The position numbers were made by a program, and so were the translations under genes. The notes under the pieces are model-generated. The model had not been told where the DNA came from. It saw only the letters and a list, made by a program, of their open reading frames with translations, and ran no database searches. A DNA stretch of 64,000 nt from Hedera helix (taxonomy: Eukaryota; Streptophyta; Magnoliopsida; Apiales; Araliaceae): assembly GCA_947179155.2 (NCBI GenBank), contig OX359281.1, positions 43,985,967-44,049,966 on the forward strand, written 5' to 3'. Positions 35,101 through 45,944 of this stretch are shown in pieces (position 1 is the first letter of the stretch; each line of letters opens with the position of its first letter).

Positions 35101-35447
35101 GTTATTTAGAGTTGAAAGTTTGTTTATAAAACTCTGTAAAAGATTTCCCACCTATTGAATGATAGGTTTATCATAGTGGTAGGATCTCAAGTCCTTGAGA
35201 GGAGTTTGGGAGGATTGGACGTAGCAATATATCCTGAATGTATATTTGTGAACCAGACAAATTGACGGTGCATCGTATGATTGGTTATCTCTTTCCTTTA
35301 CTATTTACGTTTTTTATATTTACATATTATTAAACAAGTATTTTCAAACGAATCACATTGGACAAATTAATTTTTAAAAAGCCAAGGATTTTCTAAAAGT
35401 ATAATAGTCTATTCAATTCCACCTTCTAGATTATTTATTCCCCTTCA
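32107..35447 (+). mobile_element. Possible degenerate solo LTR (Copia, SIRE-like)
   Basis: It opens TGTTGGGGTATCCCAAAG with TTTTAATGATGACAAATAT just after, a common start for long Copia LTRs. It ends with a TCTATTCAATTCCACCTTCTAG stretch (35,408 on) equivalent to the inner LTR end at 4,260-4,310, and contains GAGGATTGGACGTAG (about 35,210), a typical R/U5 word. An unrelated insertion probably occupies about 33,580-34,490. No primer site or ORF follows, hence solo or truncated. Confidence 0.35.
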
Positions 35448-35694
35448 TGGGGCTATGGGTGGGTGAGGTTTATGTGGCAACTGTTTTCCATCATTTCTAT
35501 TGCTAATGTTCTTGTTATGTGTCTTGAATTCTAGTTCGGCATTCGACATTTTACCCGACCAAAATAATATTTTGAGGTGATTCGAAGGAAAAGAAAGATG
35601 GGCTTTTGTGGTGGTATAGACTTGTTATGTTATTAGCGGCAGTTGTATATGTGTGTGTGTGTGTGTGTGTATACATATATTATTATTATAGTTG

Positions 35695-35828
35695 GGGTAA
35701 TGTTAGGGGTCTCAAATTTTATGTCTCAAATGATATGTTATCATTATATTGGTTGACTCAATCTCATGTGATTCATATGTCATACTATATCATTTGTCTT
35801 ATTTACTTCCACATCCCTAACATTACCC
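35695..35828. mobile_element. Small MITE (134 bp)
   Basis: The left end GGGTAATGTTAGGG is mirrored by the right end CCCTAACATTACCC. It sits beside a (GT)n/(TA)n/(TTA)n simple-repeat stretch. No ORF. Confidence 0.6.
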
Positions 35829-37980
35829 TTATAGCTATTGTTTAAACGTTATTTTTTCTTAGTTTCAATAGTCGTCTTTAGAGAAAGAAACAGTTGGTTG
35901 TTTTGGGGTTTTGGGGTTTTGGTTTGTGAGAGATCTTTTCATTGATCGTATTCTTCACATTCTAATATAGTGATATCATTTGCCTCTCACCCATGGTTGT
36001 TCCCGATTTGGGGTTTCCATGTAAATATCTTGTTTTTATCTTTAATTTTCATTGTTGATATATGTGTTTGGCATAGTTTGTTATAACACTTCTCGTCACG
36101 ATGACCCTATTCTTAGATTCTATATCCGTGATAGAGCTTCCTTTTCTTGGAATTCCAAATGGTTATTGATGACCGGATTCCCTTTTGCTTGTACTTTAGT
36201 TCCTGCTCTATCCTCTTCCCCTGACAGGCATTTATGGGCTATGAATCCAGACAATAGGAGAGATATTGATAAGGGGTAATGTTGTCTAGACAACTTCTTT
36301 AAAGCATTGATGGACCCATGGTCAACCCCAACTGTTCAAAAGAAAATATGAAGGACCTGGGAGAAGTGTTAGAATTTTCATTACCAATGCATGCGATGCG
36401 GTGGTGTTATTACTTCTGTTTCGCTCTAATGTCAATTAATTCGTTAGATATTTGTCAGATTCCATCAGGGCAATGATACAAGTTATACCTTCTTGTAGGT
36501 GCCAGCATAAATGTGTGAAGGCAAGGACTAATATTGCACTGGCTAATTGGTAAATCTGGTTGCATTCATGTCGAGGTCTTTGCTTTATCTCGAAAACTAT
36601 TGTCTATTGTATTTCTCTTCTTTCATGTTTTATTTGAATCCAGTGTCGCTGGCTTTGGCTCTAGTTCATCTTCACTTCTTTTAGTTTGTTCAGGATATAT
36701 AAAAGATTGCTATTTAAGCAATGGATGTGAGAAATTCAGAGAAGCTTTTTTAATGATATACTTGCTTTTGTCTCTTTTTTGCAGTGTTCTATTATGTAAC
36801 TTATTAAGATCTTCATTGTTGAAAGTAAGCTGAGAATAGTTCAATTAACTAATCCACCACAATGGTTTTTTTGTGCTTTTATGTTGTAGGTTTCGTTCTA
36901 TTTGTTAATTCTTTCCCCACAAACTTACAAGTTTAAATGTAGCCTTTCGAGCCCACCACACTTCCTTGGTATCTAACATATCATCTAATTGCCTCCTAAG
37001 CCCCTTGATGCTCTTACAAGCCTCAACTGCCACAAGGTTTGCTGTGCCTTGCTAATCTCTACCTTGACAAGATGAATTTTCTGGGTCAAGTTCCCAAAAT
37101 TTATCGTGCTCCAAATTATTTGGCATTCCTCCTTTGGTACATATAACAACTCCGCACCCGATGTCTCCATGGTAAAATCGATTTAGTTACTACTAACACA
37201 GTCAAAAATCTTTGATTTTCGTTAAAAAGACGGTTCACAGATTTCTTTCGGATGCAAAAATATCAGTCCGTATTGAACTGATCTATTTTGCTAAATGTAG
37301 CAAGTTGGTACATAGAATAACTCTGCACCTGAGATCTTCAACCTGAGGAAGTGATAAGAGTCTGCCTCTTGGATTGGCTGCAACTGGACAGACCCGTTGA
37401 ACAAGCTCAAGCTTGGCTCAGATCGAGTTAAGTGGGCGTGATAGACCCTAATTGAACTGGGCTCATTTATGGGTCGACTTGACCCAACGTGATGGATTCT
37501 ATTTCTCCTTTTGTTTATAAAACACATAAAGGAAGATTATGAAGTTGGTTGATGAAATCATAGTTCTGTTAGTCAAAACACTTAAACGAAGAGATTATGG
37601 TGAGCAAAGTAGAGAACACAATTAGCTTGTGTTGCTTAAAATTTAGAAAGAAAAAAATGTACGATAAAGCATTGCTCAAAATGAAAAAACAGAATCTATG
37701 TTTTTTAATTGCACTTGGCAGGTGTTAAGAAGGGCAATTCGAAGACGTATATAATACGAAACATTTTATTAGGTCATCGGAGAATCATATATGGAGTATA
37801 TTACAATTAAAACATGTCAAATTTTATTGCGAGTAGGCATCAATAATACCATGAAATTGCGTATATACAGACCATGTTGCTGTTGTATCTACTCGGCATA
37901 AAAGTAGTGGCAGGACACTAAATTATTAGGTATAAAACTCTCAAGCTGCCAAAAGAAATAGATGAAAAGGTGCAGGCCTC
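35829..37980. other. Intergenic DNA with weak retroelement traces
   Basis: 35,900-36,850 is moderately T-rich without a recognised gene. 36,940-37,540 contains a LINE-like fragment and two copies of a GGTACATA(T/G)AA.AACTC-type stretch (37,136 and 37,306). Confidence 0.4.
36985..37170 (-). pseudogene. Possible LINE fragment
   Basis: The minus-strand peptide includes WSTINFGNLTQKIHLVKVEI, which resembles the W..xxFGNl..ki..le..l linker between endonuclease and reverse transcriptase in plant LINEs. No other LINE motif is adjacent. Confidence 0.25.
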
Positions 37981-38109
37981 TTATCGGATATGACGAAGAT
38001 CAAGAATCCAGCCAAGGCACCCCTCAATTGCCGGCTCAACCGGGACAATCTCATCATTGTATGAATGCTGATGGCATCGGGTAACAATAATACTCACCGT
38101 CTCTTCCAT
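37981..38109 (-). CDS. Small ORF (42 aa) downstream of MIR319
   Basis: ATG at 38,109, TAA at 37,981-37,983. The peptide runs MEETVSIIVTRCHQHSYNDE...VEPAIEGCLGWILDLRHIR. I do not recognise it. A good acceptor (AAATTTGCAG) lies about 10 bp upstream of the ATG, so it may be the terminal exon of the MIR319 primary transcript or of an unseen gene; read through from the acceptor, the frame is also open (QSFMEETV). The duplicated MIR319 locus at 41.5-42.5 kb retains the same acceptor and ATG, but its ORF stops after 12 codons. The GC content is higher than the surrounding DNA. It could be a genuine peptide, or a non-coding exon that is open by chance. Confidence 0.35.
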   Translation of the reverse strand: MEETVSIIVTRCHQHSYNDEIVPVEPAIEGCLGWILDLRHIR

Positions 38110-38270
38110 GAAAGATTGCTCTGCAAATTTATCAAAACCAGGAGAAATAGTGAAGTTAAATTAAAAAATAAAATAAGTAGGCAATTAAATAAAATTAAGT
38201 AGCATAAATACTATTAAAAGCAAAGAATAGATGTAGGATAAAACTTTTAGTTAGAAAGAAGATATATGAT

Positions 38271-38490
38271 TTTCCAGGAGCTCCCTTCAGTCCAATTAGC
38301 GGGCAAAGTACACGGAAGGAGTTGCTCTCACATCATGCATCTGGCTAAATTTAATTTTCATCTCATCCGTTTCCAATTCTCACATAATCTATGAGACACA
38401 CGAAAATACTAAGCGTAACCAAATGCATGAGATGACAGCTCTGTCCGCTCCACAGCCCTCAATATTGGTCTGAAACGGAGCTCCTTGGCT
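38271..38490 (-). ncRNA. MIR319: MIR319 precursor hairpin
   Basis: The 3' arm carries TTGGACTGAAGGGAGCTCC at 38,295-38,277, with the next base T, as in the miR319c form. The 5' arm GGAGCTCCGTTTCAGACCAA (38,484-38,465) pairs with it with few mismatches. A second long duplex nearer the loop pairs TCATCTCATGCAT...TGG with CCAGATGCATGATGTGA. A roughly 210-nt foldback with the mature miRNA at the base of the 3' arm and an extra conserved upper stem is characteristic of MIR159/MIR319, which are processed from loop to base. miR319 directs cleavage of TCP transcription-factor mRNAs that control leaf growth and other organ development. This copy looks functional because the mature sequence is unaltered. 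Confidence 0.93.
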
Positions 38491-38632
38491 CCCCACCACA
38501 TGCATACCACCACATGCATACTTACGCTCATTCCTCTCCTCTCTCAAACACTCAAGAGAGGAACAGAAGAAATGACAATGGCCAGCTTTAATTAATTTGT
38601 TGGAATGGCCGCTCCCTTGCCTTGTGGTTGCT

Positions 38633-38644
38633 TATAATATATAG
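38633..38644 (-). promoter_or_regulatory. Probable TATA box of MIR319
   Basis: On the minus strand, CTATATATTATA lies about 150 bp upstream of the hairpin. The second copy has CTATATAT at the equivalent place, and a shared downstream stretch (CATTGTCATTTCT) supports a duplicated promoter. Confidence 0.5.
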
Positions 38645-40290
38645 AGAAAGATTCAACTTTGACAATGCCTAACAGGTTAAAAAGGAATCTTCTCTACTGC
38701 CTTAATTTTAGTTTTATATTTGTAGTGTAAGAGGTTTTTGCTCTAATCTATACTTTATATATTTAACGGATCCTGATTTCAAGTAACTCAAATTAGATGG
38801 TCTATGTAGGCAGTGTATATAAACCAGTTAAATTTCTATAATTTTTGTTATATAAATGTTATACAATTGCAATTTTTTATGCTATATAAAATTCAACTTG
38901 TTTTGTTACGTTGTCTAAATGAATTGCTCATTTTGAACAGTTTAAAATTAGAATCCATATATAACAACCTTAGGCTTTGACCGTTCTGCTAGGATCACAT
39001 TTTTTGCCACCCTAAACTATGTACAAGAACTATGATTCTGTCTACGAGAGCACAAAATAATCTTTTGCATAATCTATTTAATTTTTGACGTTTAGTTCCC
39101 AATAGTTGGTAAAATCTAAAGATTTTTCTTGAAAGTGTGACCGTTTGCAATTATCGCTGGATATAATAGTTGAAAATTTGTATTGTACAAGAGGGCACCA
39201 AGTCTCTGTGCCTTTTTTATGGTTGAATTAGTACTCGAATTTATATATATATATGCTCCAAGGACTAGGTCAATATATGTAGTGGCCAAATGGTAAGAAT
39301 CAAAGTTTGTAAGCTCGAAATTTTGAGTTGATGGCATAGTTTCTTGGGGGCCGTCCTTGGGGAAATCCGTCTAAGATAATTTCTTGCTAGGTATCTGATA
39401 GAGGCACTGCATGCAATTGTTTGAAAGGATTACTTGGGATGCTTTGACCTTTCATATTAAATAAAGAGTTTTAGTTGTGTCAAATACGAATTTGATTAGA
39501 GTGAATTTGTCGCATCATATACGAAATTTTATAACTTTTGCTGTATTAATTATAATAAATGTTACATATGTGTTGATCACAAATTAAATACAAAAGTTAA
39601 AATACAACATTTACTATCAAAAAGTTATAAAACCTCGTACTGTATTCACTTTAATCGGATCTGTCAAATACTACCTTCTAAAATGAAAGTTGTGCAATTA
39701 ATGTTTGTCAATGACATACTCTGATTTAAATATTTAAAAAGTAGTTTTCAATGTTAAAGGTTGAAAAATTCACCCAAGTAACTAATAAAAACAAGTTATG
39801 TTTTTAAGTAGCTAGCTAGCTCACGACAGATCTTAATATGTGAAAAAAAAAAAGATAAATAGGACTCACACTTGGGACGGCCGTAGGATTAAGATTTTCG
39901 CTATTACACTTTTTATTTAATTTTCTCAAAGATATTTAATGATATAAATATTATTTTTAATAATTGTACTAACGATATAATTATTTGCGAGAAATATTAT
40001 TATGTCATCAATGTGATATCATTGACGCATACTTAAAAAAATTGAGTAAAAAATGTAATAGAAGGTATCCATATCTCATTTCATGGGGTTGAGATTGTGT
40101 TGAAGAGTTTTCTTTTAAAGATCAAAGGTGATAAATTAGTGATAAAAGTCTTTTTTATTTTAATGTGCAAAATCACAAATATCTCATAATTAATTTCTCA
40201 ACAAATGTTTCAGTAATTAAAGATAAATTTCTCCTGAGCTCTTTCTAATTCCCTTGGCCTCCCCCAAGCGGCACAACAGGCTAATATAAA

Positions 40291-40660
40291 ATAGATGCTT
40301 AATTAATCCACGCAAACGGTATAAATTGTGAGGGCTGCTAATCGACAATTGGTAGCACGTCAAACACGAAAGATGCCTATAGACTATAGTTCCTTAATTT
40401 GTCACTTCCCCTAGTTCTCCCTAAGCACCTATGAATGAAATGATCCCTAAATTCACTACAATGTAATAATGTAGATTTTTTATTTTTTATTTTTTTTAAA
40501 AAGGAGTTTCCTTTCAAAGGCACAGGCCAATATGGAATAGATGTGTTATAAAAAAAAAAATATGGAATAGATGCTTAATTAATGCATGCAAACGGTATAA
40601 ATTGGGAGAGCTGCTAATTGACAATTGCTAGCACGTCAAACACAAAAGATGCCTATAGTT
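40291..40660. repeat. Direct repeat pair (about 100 bp, 276 bp apart)
   Basis: ATAGATGCTTAATTAAT...GCAAACGGTATAAATTG...TAGCACGTCAAACAC...AAAGATGCCTATAG occurs at 40,291-40,393 and 40,567-40,660 with a few substitutions. AT-rich spacer lies between. Confidence 0.75.
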
Positions 40661-40852
40661 CCTTTGCCTGCATAAAGAACGATCTAGTTTATTTATTTTC
40701 CATTTTCTCAACAAAAATAAAAAAACATTTTCTCTAAACTTATAATCAACTTATCAGGTATGTTTTAAATATGTCGTATTTGAACAACATTTTAGTTGAA
40801 CTTGAGTCAACTCAACACTTCAAATTTAAAGACTCGGTAATCCAAAAGTTTT

Positions 40853-40858
<6 letters not shown>

Positions 40859-40911
<53 letters not shown>
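40859..40911. repeat. (TA)n microsatellite
   Basis: About 26 TA units. Confidence 0.9.
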
Positions 40912-40914
<3 letters not shown>

Positions 40915-41531
40915 TTACTCAGTTCTTAGTGACAATGGATACATTGTATCTTTAGTAATAAATGTATACTAAAATTTTGTGAAAATAACTTTTGAGTTGT
41001 TGAATCAACTTTTGAAAATATAAAAATTTTAAACCAAAAATGCATGGAAAAAAAAATTTGGACTAACGAGTCATCAAACTTAAAGTATTGAATTGATTTA
41101 GGGTCAACTAAAATGACTCGGTATTTATCTTATTATATTTTGGTATTAATATATAGATAGACGGGAACCAATTGTTTTTTATATAATGCCATTTGTAGAA
41201 ATTTTGTTTTTGAAAACTAAATTGAAAGCCCTTTGTATATATTACCTATAAGTTGCTCTTATAACACACACATATAGTAAACCTTCCGATAAAATAATAT
41301 TTAATTTACATTAGTACTTTTGAGGTGGTACATTATTAATTTGAAACGTAAATAGAAGTCAATTGTGGTCCAAAGTGACCATAGTTATTAGCTGTACATT
41401 CAAAGCTTAATGATATTATATAATCCACAATATTAAAGACTAGTAATACAACACTTTAAAGTACTCCAAATGAAAAAGACAAATAAAAGAAAATATTCCT
41501 TTAAACCATTTACTATATCAAAGTGCAAGAT

Positions 41532-41539
41532 CTATATAT
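41532..41539 (+). promoter_or_regulatory. Probable TATA box of second MIR319 copy
   Basis: CTATATAT about 140 bp upstream of the hairpin, placed like the TATA box of the intact copy and followed by the shared CATTGTCATTTCTCCTC stretch. Confidence 0.4.
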
Positions 41540-41669
41540 GATCAATAACCAGGAAAAGGACCATAACCACAAGACATTGTCATTTCTCCTCTTTTCTATG
41601 TGTGCATTAAGTAGAGAGAGATATAGAGACCAGAGAGTGATGAAATAATAGGTATATTTTTGTGGAGCT

Positions 41670-41894
41670 AATTAAGGAGCTCCATTCACAACAATAAAGG
41701 GTTGAATTATGGATAAAGCTGTTATCTCATGCATTTAGTTATACTTAACATTTTTTTGTTTATCAATACATTAATTGCTCATAAGAATGAAAGTTATGAA
41801 AGTATAAAATGTTAAGTATAACTGATGCATGATGTGGGAGCAACTCATTTCGTATACTTTTTCTACTAATTAGACTGAAGGAAGCTCTAGGCAA
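41670..41894 (+). ncRNA. Diverged MIR319 paralogue hairpin
   Basis: Full-length, nearly gap-free relative of the MIR319 hairpin at 38.3 kb, on the opposite strand. The 3' arm has TTAGACTGAAGGAAGCTCT (41,870-41,888) where MIR319 has TTGGACTGAAGGGAGCTCC: three substitutions. The upper stem (GATGCATGATGTG.GAGCAACTC and TATCTCATGCATTTAG) is kept, with additional pairing TAGTTATACTTAACATTTT against AAAATGTTAAGTATAACT. The 5' arm GGAGCTCCATTCACAACAA pairs less well with the mature region. It may be a decaying copy, or a variant miRNA with shifted targets; most changes are transitions, which favours decay. Confidence 0.7.
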
Positions 41895-42077
41895 ATCAAA
41901 TATCTTCATCGTTTCAACCAAAATTTTAAAAAATTAATATTTTCAAAAATATTATGCATATATTTTTCACCATTCAGGTCTCTCTCACATGAACACTACT
42001 ATACCAATGTGTTCCGCATTCATGTGAAAATGAGTTATTAAAAGTGCAAAAATAACATTTTTATTGTTCTAATTATA

Positions 42078-42323
42078 CTCCCTCTATTCTTAGAAAAGAG
42101 TTTTCAATTTATTTGTTCGATCGATTATTTCTTTTCGAAAATTAAAGTTTGCATATAATTCAATTACTAGTAATTTTATCAATGATCTCTTCCAATTTGA
42201 AACTTAAAGAACAAATCAAACATTAAAATAGGAGTATTAAAAAAATAATAAATTGTCCAAGTAAACCCTAAATTTGGAAAAGGAAAAAAAGTCAAAAAAA
42301 AAAAAAGAAAAAGTAGAAGGGAG
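42078..42323. mobile_element. Stowaway-like MITE (246 bp)
   Basis: TA|CTCCCTCTATTCTTAGAAAA at the left and AGTAGAAGGGAG|TA at the right; flanking TA duplication, AT-rich interior, no ORF. It inserted between the second MIR319 hairpin and its downstream exon. Confidence 0.7.
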
Positions 42324-42442
42324 TATAAATTACTTGTCAGTTAACTCTATTCTTGGTTAGTTTTATTATTTCCTTCAAGTTTTGTCTGATTTCGCAAGAT
42401 GTACAAAAAGTGAAGGGTCAAATCTGCAGACCTGCGCCTGCC

Positions 42443-42481
42443 ATGGAGGAGAAGGGGAACTTTATTATTTTACATCTTTAA
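42443..42481 (+). pseudogene. Truncated copy of the MIR319 downstream ORF
   Basis: AAATCTGCAG...CCATGGAGGAGAAGGGG corresponds to AAATTTGCAG...TCATGGAAGAGACGGTG downstream of the intact MIR319. The ORF is MEEKGNFIILHL and then stop, so the 42-aa frame is lost. The match fades after about 35 bp. Confidence 0.4.
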
Positions 42482-44990
42482 TAGTTAAATTATCTCATGA
42501 ATTCTATTTAATTTATATAATATCAATAAATATTCTTTAATTTTTAATTTTTTCAGTAGATAAATTATTCTGTGGACTATAATATAAAAAGATTAAAATA
42601 ATTAATAAATTCAAAAAAAATCTAATTATCCTTTCATTCTTTCATTTAAATATAATTAAAATTATAATCTATAGACTATTAAATTCATAAATTTAATATT
42701 TTTGATGTTTAAAATATAGTCTTAAACTATATTTAATCTATCTATTAAAAAATAAAAAATTTAAATTATATTTAATCTAAAATTCTATCGCCGGAGCTGC
42801 TGGAGCTTACAGTTCTTCATATGGTGTCCCCGCGGGGTCAGTGTCTTGGCCGAATTCTGGATTATTTTTTTATATATATATTTTTGTTTGAAGGCTTTTA
42901 AGTTCATTTACTTATAAAAAAGAGTTCTATTTGCTTAATTTGTAAATATTAAAGTTGTATTTTTATTTAAAATAATAAATAGTTAATTTAATAATTGTTA
43001 TGTATATAAAAAAATATAAAAAGTAAAAATGTACTATTATATATAAATGAAAATAAGAGTCTTTTGTGTGAAACAAAAAGTTAAAACACTTGAAATTTCT
43101 TTAATTTTGTTTAACATATTGTCTTAATTTTTCTTCTCGCATAAAATATAATTTCAGTATGTGCGCCGATTTGTAGTGCATTTTTTCGTTAATTTTTACT
43201 CCTATATTTTAAGCTGCACTAGCTAATTAAGTGCATTCTCTAATTGCTGGCCATGTACGCACGTACGTACTTTTCTTTTATGTAAAGTGGAAAAAAGTTT
43301 GTTCTTGCTAACATATGCTTAACTGCTGCTTTTTTTTGGTATTTCAAATAAATTTGTATTCATTTTTCCTTCACAGAGTGTAGGACTCGATACGACAAAT
43401 AATAAGTGATATATGAGTGTGAATTAATGAATAAAATTAGAGTTAACAGTAAATGAATTAGAACAAAAATAACGAATAACGAACAAACGGATAATAAATG
43501 AACAAACGATAACCGAAAAAAACAAAAAAAGATTAGGGATTGGACTCCTAAAATTTGCCCCTAGGGATTGATCACTTAAGGCATGTTTGTTGTTTTGTCT
43601 TTCAAAATCCGTCCCAAACGAATTTCAAGCGATACAATGAACGAATAGTAAACCCAAAACCAAATAAACTTGTAAAAGACTTAAAATTTATCCTTCTCAA
43701 TTTCTATACGATAAGATGAACTTTTCATAAAAACGAAAAATGAAAGAAACAGACAAAAATCGAATAAAAAAATACGAAAAGAACAAAATGCAACCGAAGA
43801 GGAGCGGGACCCTTAGGGTTCGCCCCCCTAGGGGTAAGCCCCCTCAGCCCGCTCCGTGATGCGTTTTTTCAAGTTTTTTCTATAGTAAAATTGTTTTATA
43901 TGATTTTCTCAACTTAATAGTGAAAACCTTAAAGACATGATCTGAGAGGTGTTGTCACAAGTTCCAAGGCAGAAAATTCGTTGGGAACAATTCATGATGG
44001 GAATCGGTTAAGTGATTAGATTGGTGCCTAAAAGAATTTGATAATTTGGGCATTACCTGAGTAATCAGGGGTACTTTATGAATTTTTTTTGTCATTAAGG
44101 GTATTTCTGAAATTTTCTCATTTAACATATGTCTTACACATGACATGAACTCTATAAATAGCCATTCACTTGACAAGTGAATGGACTTTTGAAATTTTGG
44201 GAGATTTTTTGTCACCTAAAAGCTCTCTCTCAAAACAAAGAAGTTGGAAGGAGTTGTGGGACTTTTGAGCAACTTTGAATCGAGTGAACAAAAGTATTGG
44301 CGTTGTCTATCTTGAATTCACTCAAAACACTTGTCATAACTCTTGGACACTAGCGATTATGCCATGATTCCAAAAGTTCTACCACATGTTACTCTGGTAG
44401 TTGTTCACCGGTTCTTCTCCCCTCTCTAATCTTTCGACCGATTTTATACTCTTTGTGGATTTCTTGCCTCCACCATTATTACGAACTCTAACCCTAATAA
44501 GAACAATGAGCAATTTTCATATCGAGAGGGTTGTTTGGAAATGTCCTTATGATATACACCATATACACACACCCCAACAAAAGCGTGTGTGTGTGTGAGA
44601 GAGAGAGAGAGAGAATAATTCATAATCATAGTTTTTAAAATATATAATATAGTCTTGTAACATATTTTTTACTATTCAAAATTTAATTTAATAGCCAAAT
44701 ATTTCAATTATCCACACAATTAAACTTCGGACGAAAGTCTACCATGTAATTTGCCAAACAAAATCTTTTTCTAAAAATAATTATCTATATAATTAAACTG
44801 TGAATGACAATTATTGTCAGGATATCTAAAGTGCGGAAGAAAATCAAATTTGACTAATTTTCCATTGTTTAGCTTGTTACTGTCCCTTAAATTAAATTGA
44901 GATACAGTGATCATCCTAGCCATTAAATCACAATTTGGATGGTTTGAATTTGTTGTAAGGCTTTGACTATCCTTACAATTGTAGCCATTG
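42482..44990. other. Intergenic DNA, no gene seen
   Basis: Very AT-rich to 43,500. A GC-rich island of about 80 bp at 42,785-42,865 contains the palindrome GTCCCCGCGGGGTC. 43,540-44,600 has LTR-like character (CTCTATAAATAGCC near 44,150) but I cannot define ends. (GT)n/(GA)n repeats lie at 44,584-44,613. Confidence 0.45.
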
Positions 44991-45289
44991 ATATATATAT
45001 ATATAGGGAATGATCCATAGTAAGCGTTTGCTATGAACATTATTCCAGTAAATACATCTTGAACCATTGAAATAATGATTTTAATGAATAAGATAGAGTC
45101 CCGTCCGCTATCTAAGATAACGGGTAGGGAAAAAAAATCAGTCAACCCATCATCTACGATAGTGGGTGGGAATGAAAAAAATAAATAAATTATTTTCACA
45201 ACTTATCATCTAAGATGACGGGTGGAGGTTTTTTTTTTTTTTAAACTAAGTTTAACAACAACAAAAAATCAAAATCAAAAAACAAAACT

Positions 45290-45770
45290 CCACCTGTCAT
45301 CTTAGTTGACGTGTGGAAATTTTTTTTTATTTTGTTAAACTTAGATTTAAAAAAAAAACAAAAACAAAAAAACAAAACTCCACCCGTCAACTAAGATGAC
45401 GGGTGGGAATTTTTTATTTTTATTTTTTTTTGTTAAACTTAGATTTAAAAAACAAAAAAAAAAAAAAAACAAAATTCCACCCGTTAACTAAGATGACGAG
45501 TGGGAAATTTTTTTTTTTTTTTTTGTTAAACTTATATTTAAAAAAAAAACAAAACAAAACTCCACCCGTCAACTAAGATGACGGGTGGGAATATTTTTTT
45601 TTTTTTGATTTTTTTTTTGTTAAACTTAGATTTAAAAAAACAAAAAAAAACAAAAGTCCACCCGTCAACTAAGATCACAGGTGAGAATTTTTTTGATTTT
45701 GATTTTTTTTTTGTTAAACTTAGTTTAAAAAAAAAAAAAACTCCACCCGTAGATGACAGATTTAGAAAAT
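45290..45770. repeat. Tandem array of hairpin units inside element A
   Basis: Six units start at about 45,290, 45,380, 45,477, 45,562, 45,658 and 45,743. Each has a GC-rich inverted repeat, CCACCCGTCA-(7 nt)-TGACGGGTGG in the best copies, followed by long T and A tracts around GTTAAACTTAGATTTAAA. The spacing is 85-97 bp. The first unit carries its loop in the opposite orientation (CATCTTAG against CTAAGATG). Two related palindromes lie in the TIRs. Confidence 0.75.
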
Positions 45771-45939
45771 AATTTTATTTTTTTTTCATTCCCACCCGCT
45801 AACTTAGATGACGGGTTGACTGAGAATTTTATTTTTTTTCCCTACCCGTTATCTTAAATAGCGGATGAAACTCCATCTTATCCATTAAAATCATTATTTC
45901 AGCGGTTCAAGATGCATTTGTTGGAATAATGTTCATAGC

Positions 45940-45944
45940 AAACG
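45940..45944. other. Target-site duplication of the Gypsy element (left)
   Basis: AAACG here and at 56,622-56,626, directly outside the two LTRs. The 5-bp length is normal for Ty3/Gypsy integration. Confidence 0.9.

Larger units (their letters stand above)
38650..41530. other. Shared intergenic region between the two MIR319 loci
   Basis: AT-rich with no gene seen. It holds a roughly 100-bp direct repeat (40,291 and 40,567) and a TA microsatellite (40,859-40,911). Confidence 0.5.

Noticed and set aside
36052..36279. + strand 75-codon frame (…SFSWNSKWLLMTGFPFA…) as a possible retroelement gag piece
   Set aside because: The resemblance to plant gag-like domains is too vague, and neighbouring frames give no support.
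36534..36833. 99-codon + strand frame as a membrane protein gene
   Set aside because: The hydrophobic look comes from T-rich DNA; no start context, splice sites or family resemblance.
41727..41834. Inverted repeat (about 27-bp arms) read as a MITE
   Set aside because: It is the upper stem of the MIR319-like hairpin and aligns with the intact MIR319 precursor.
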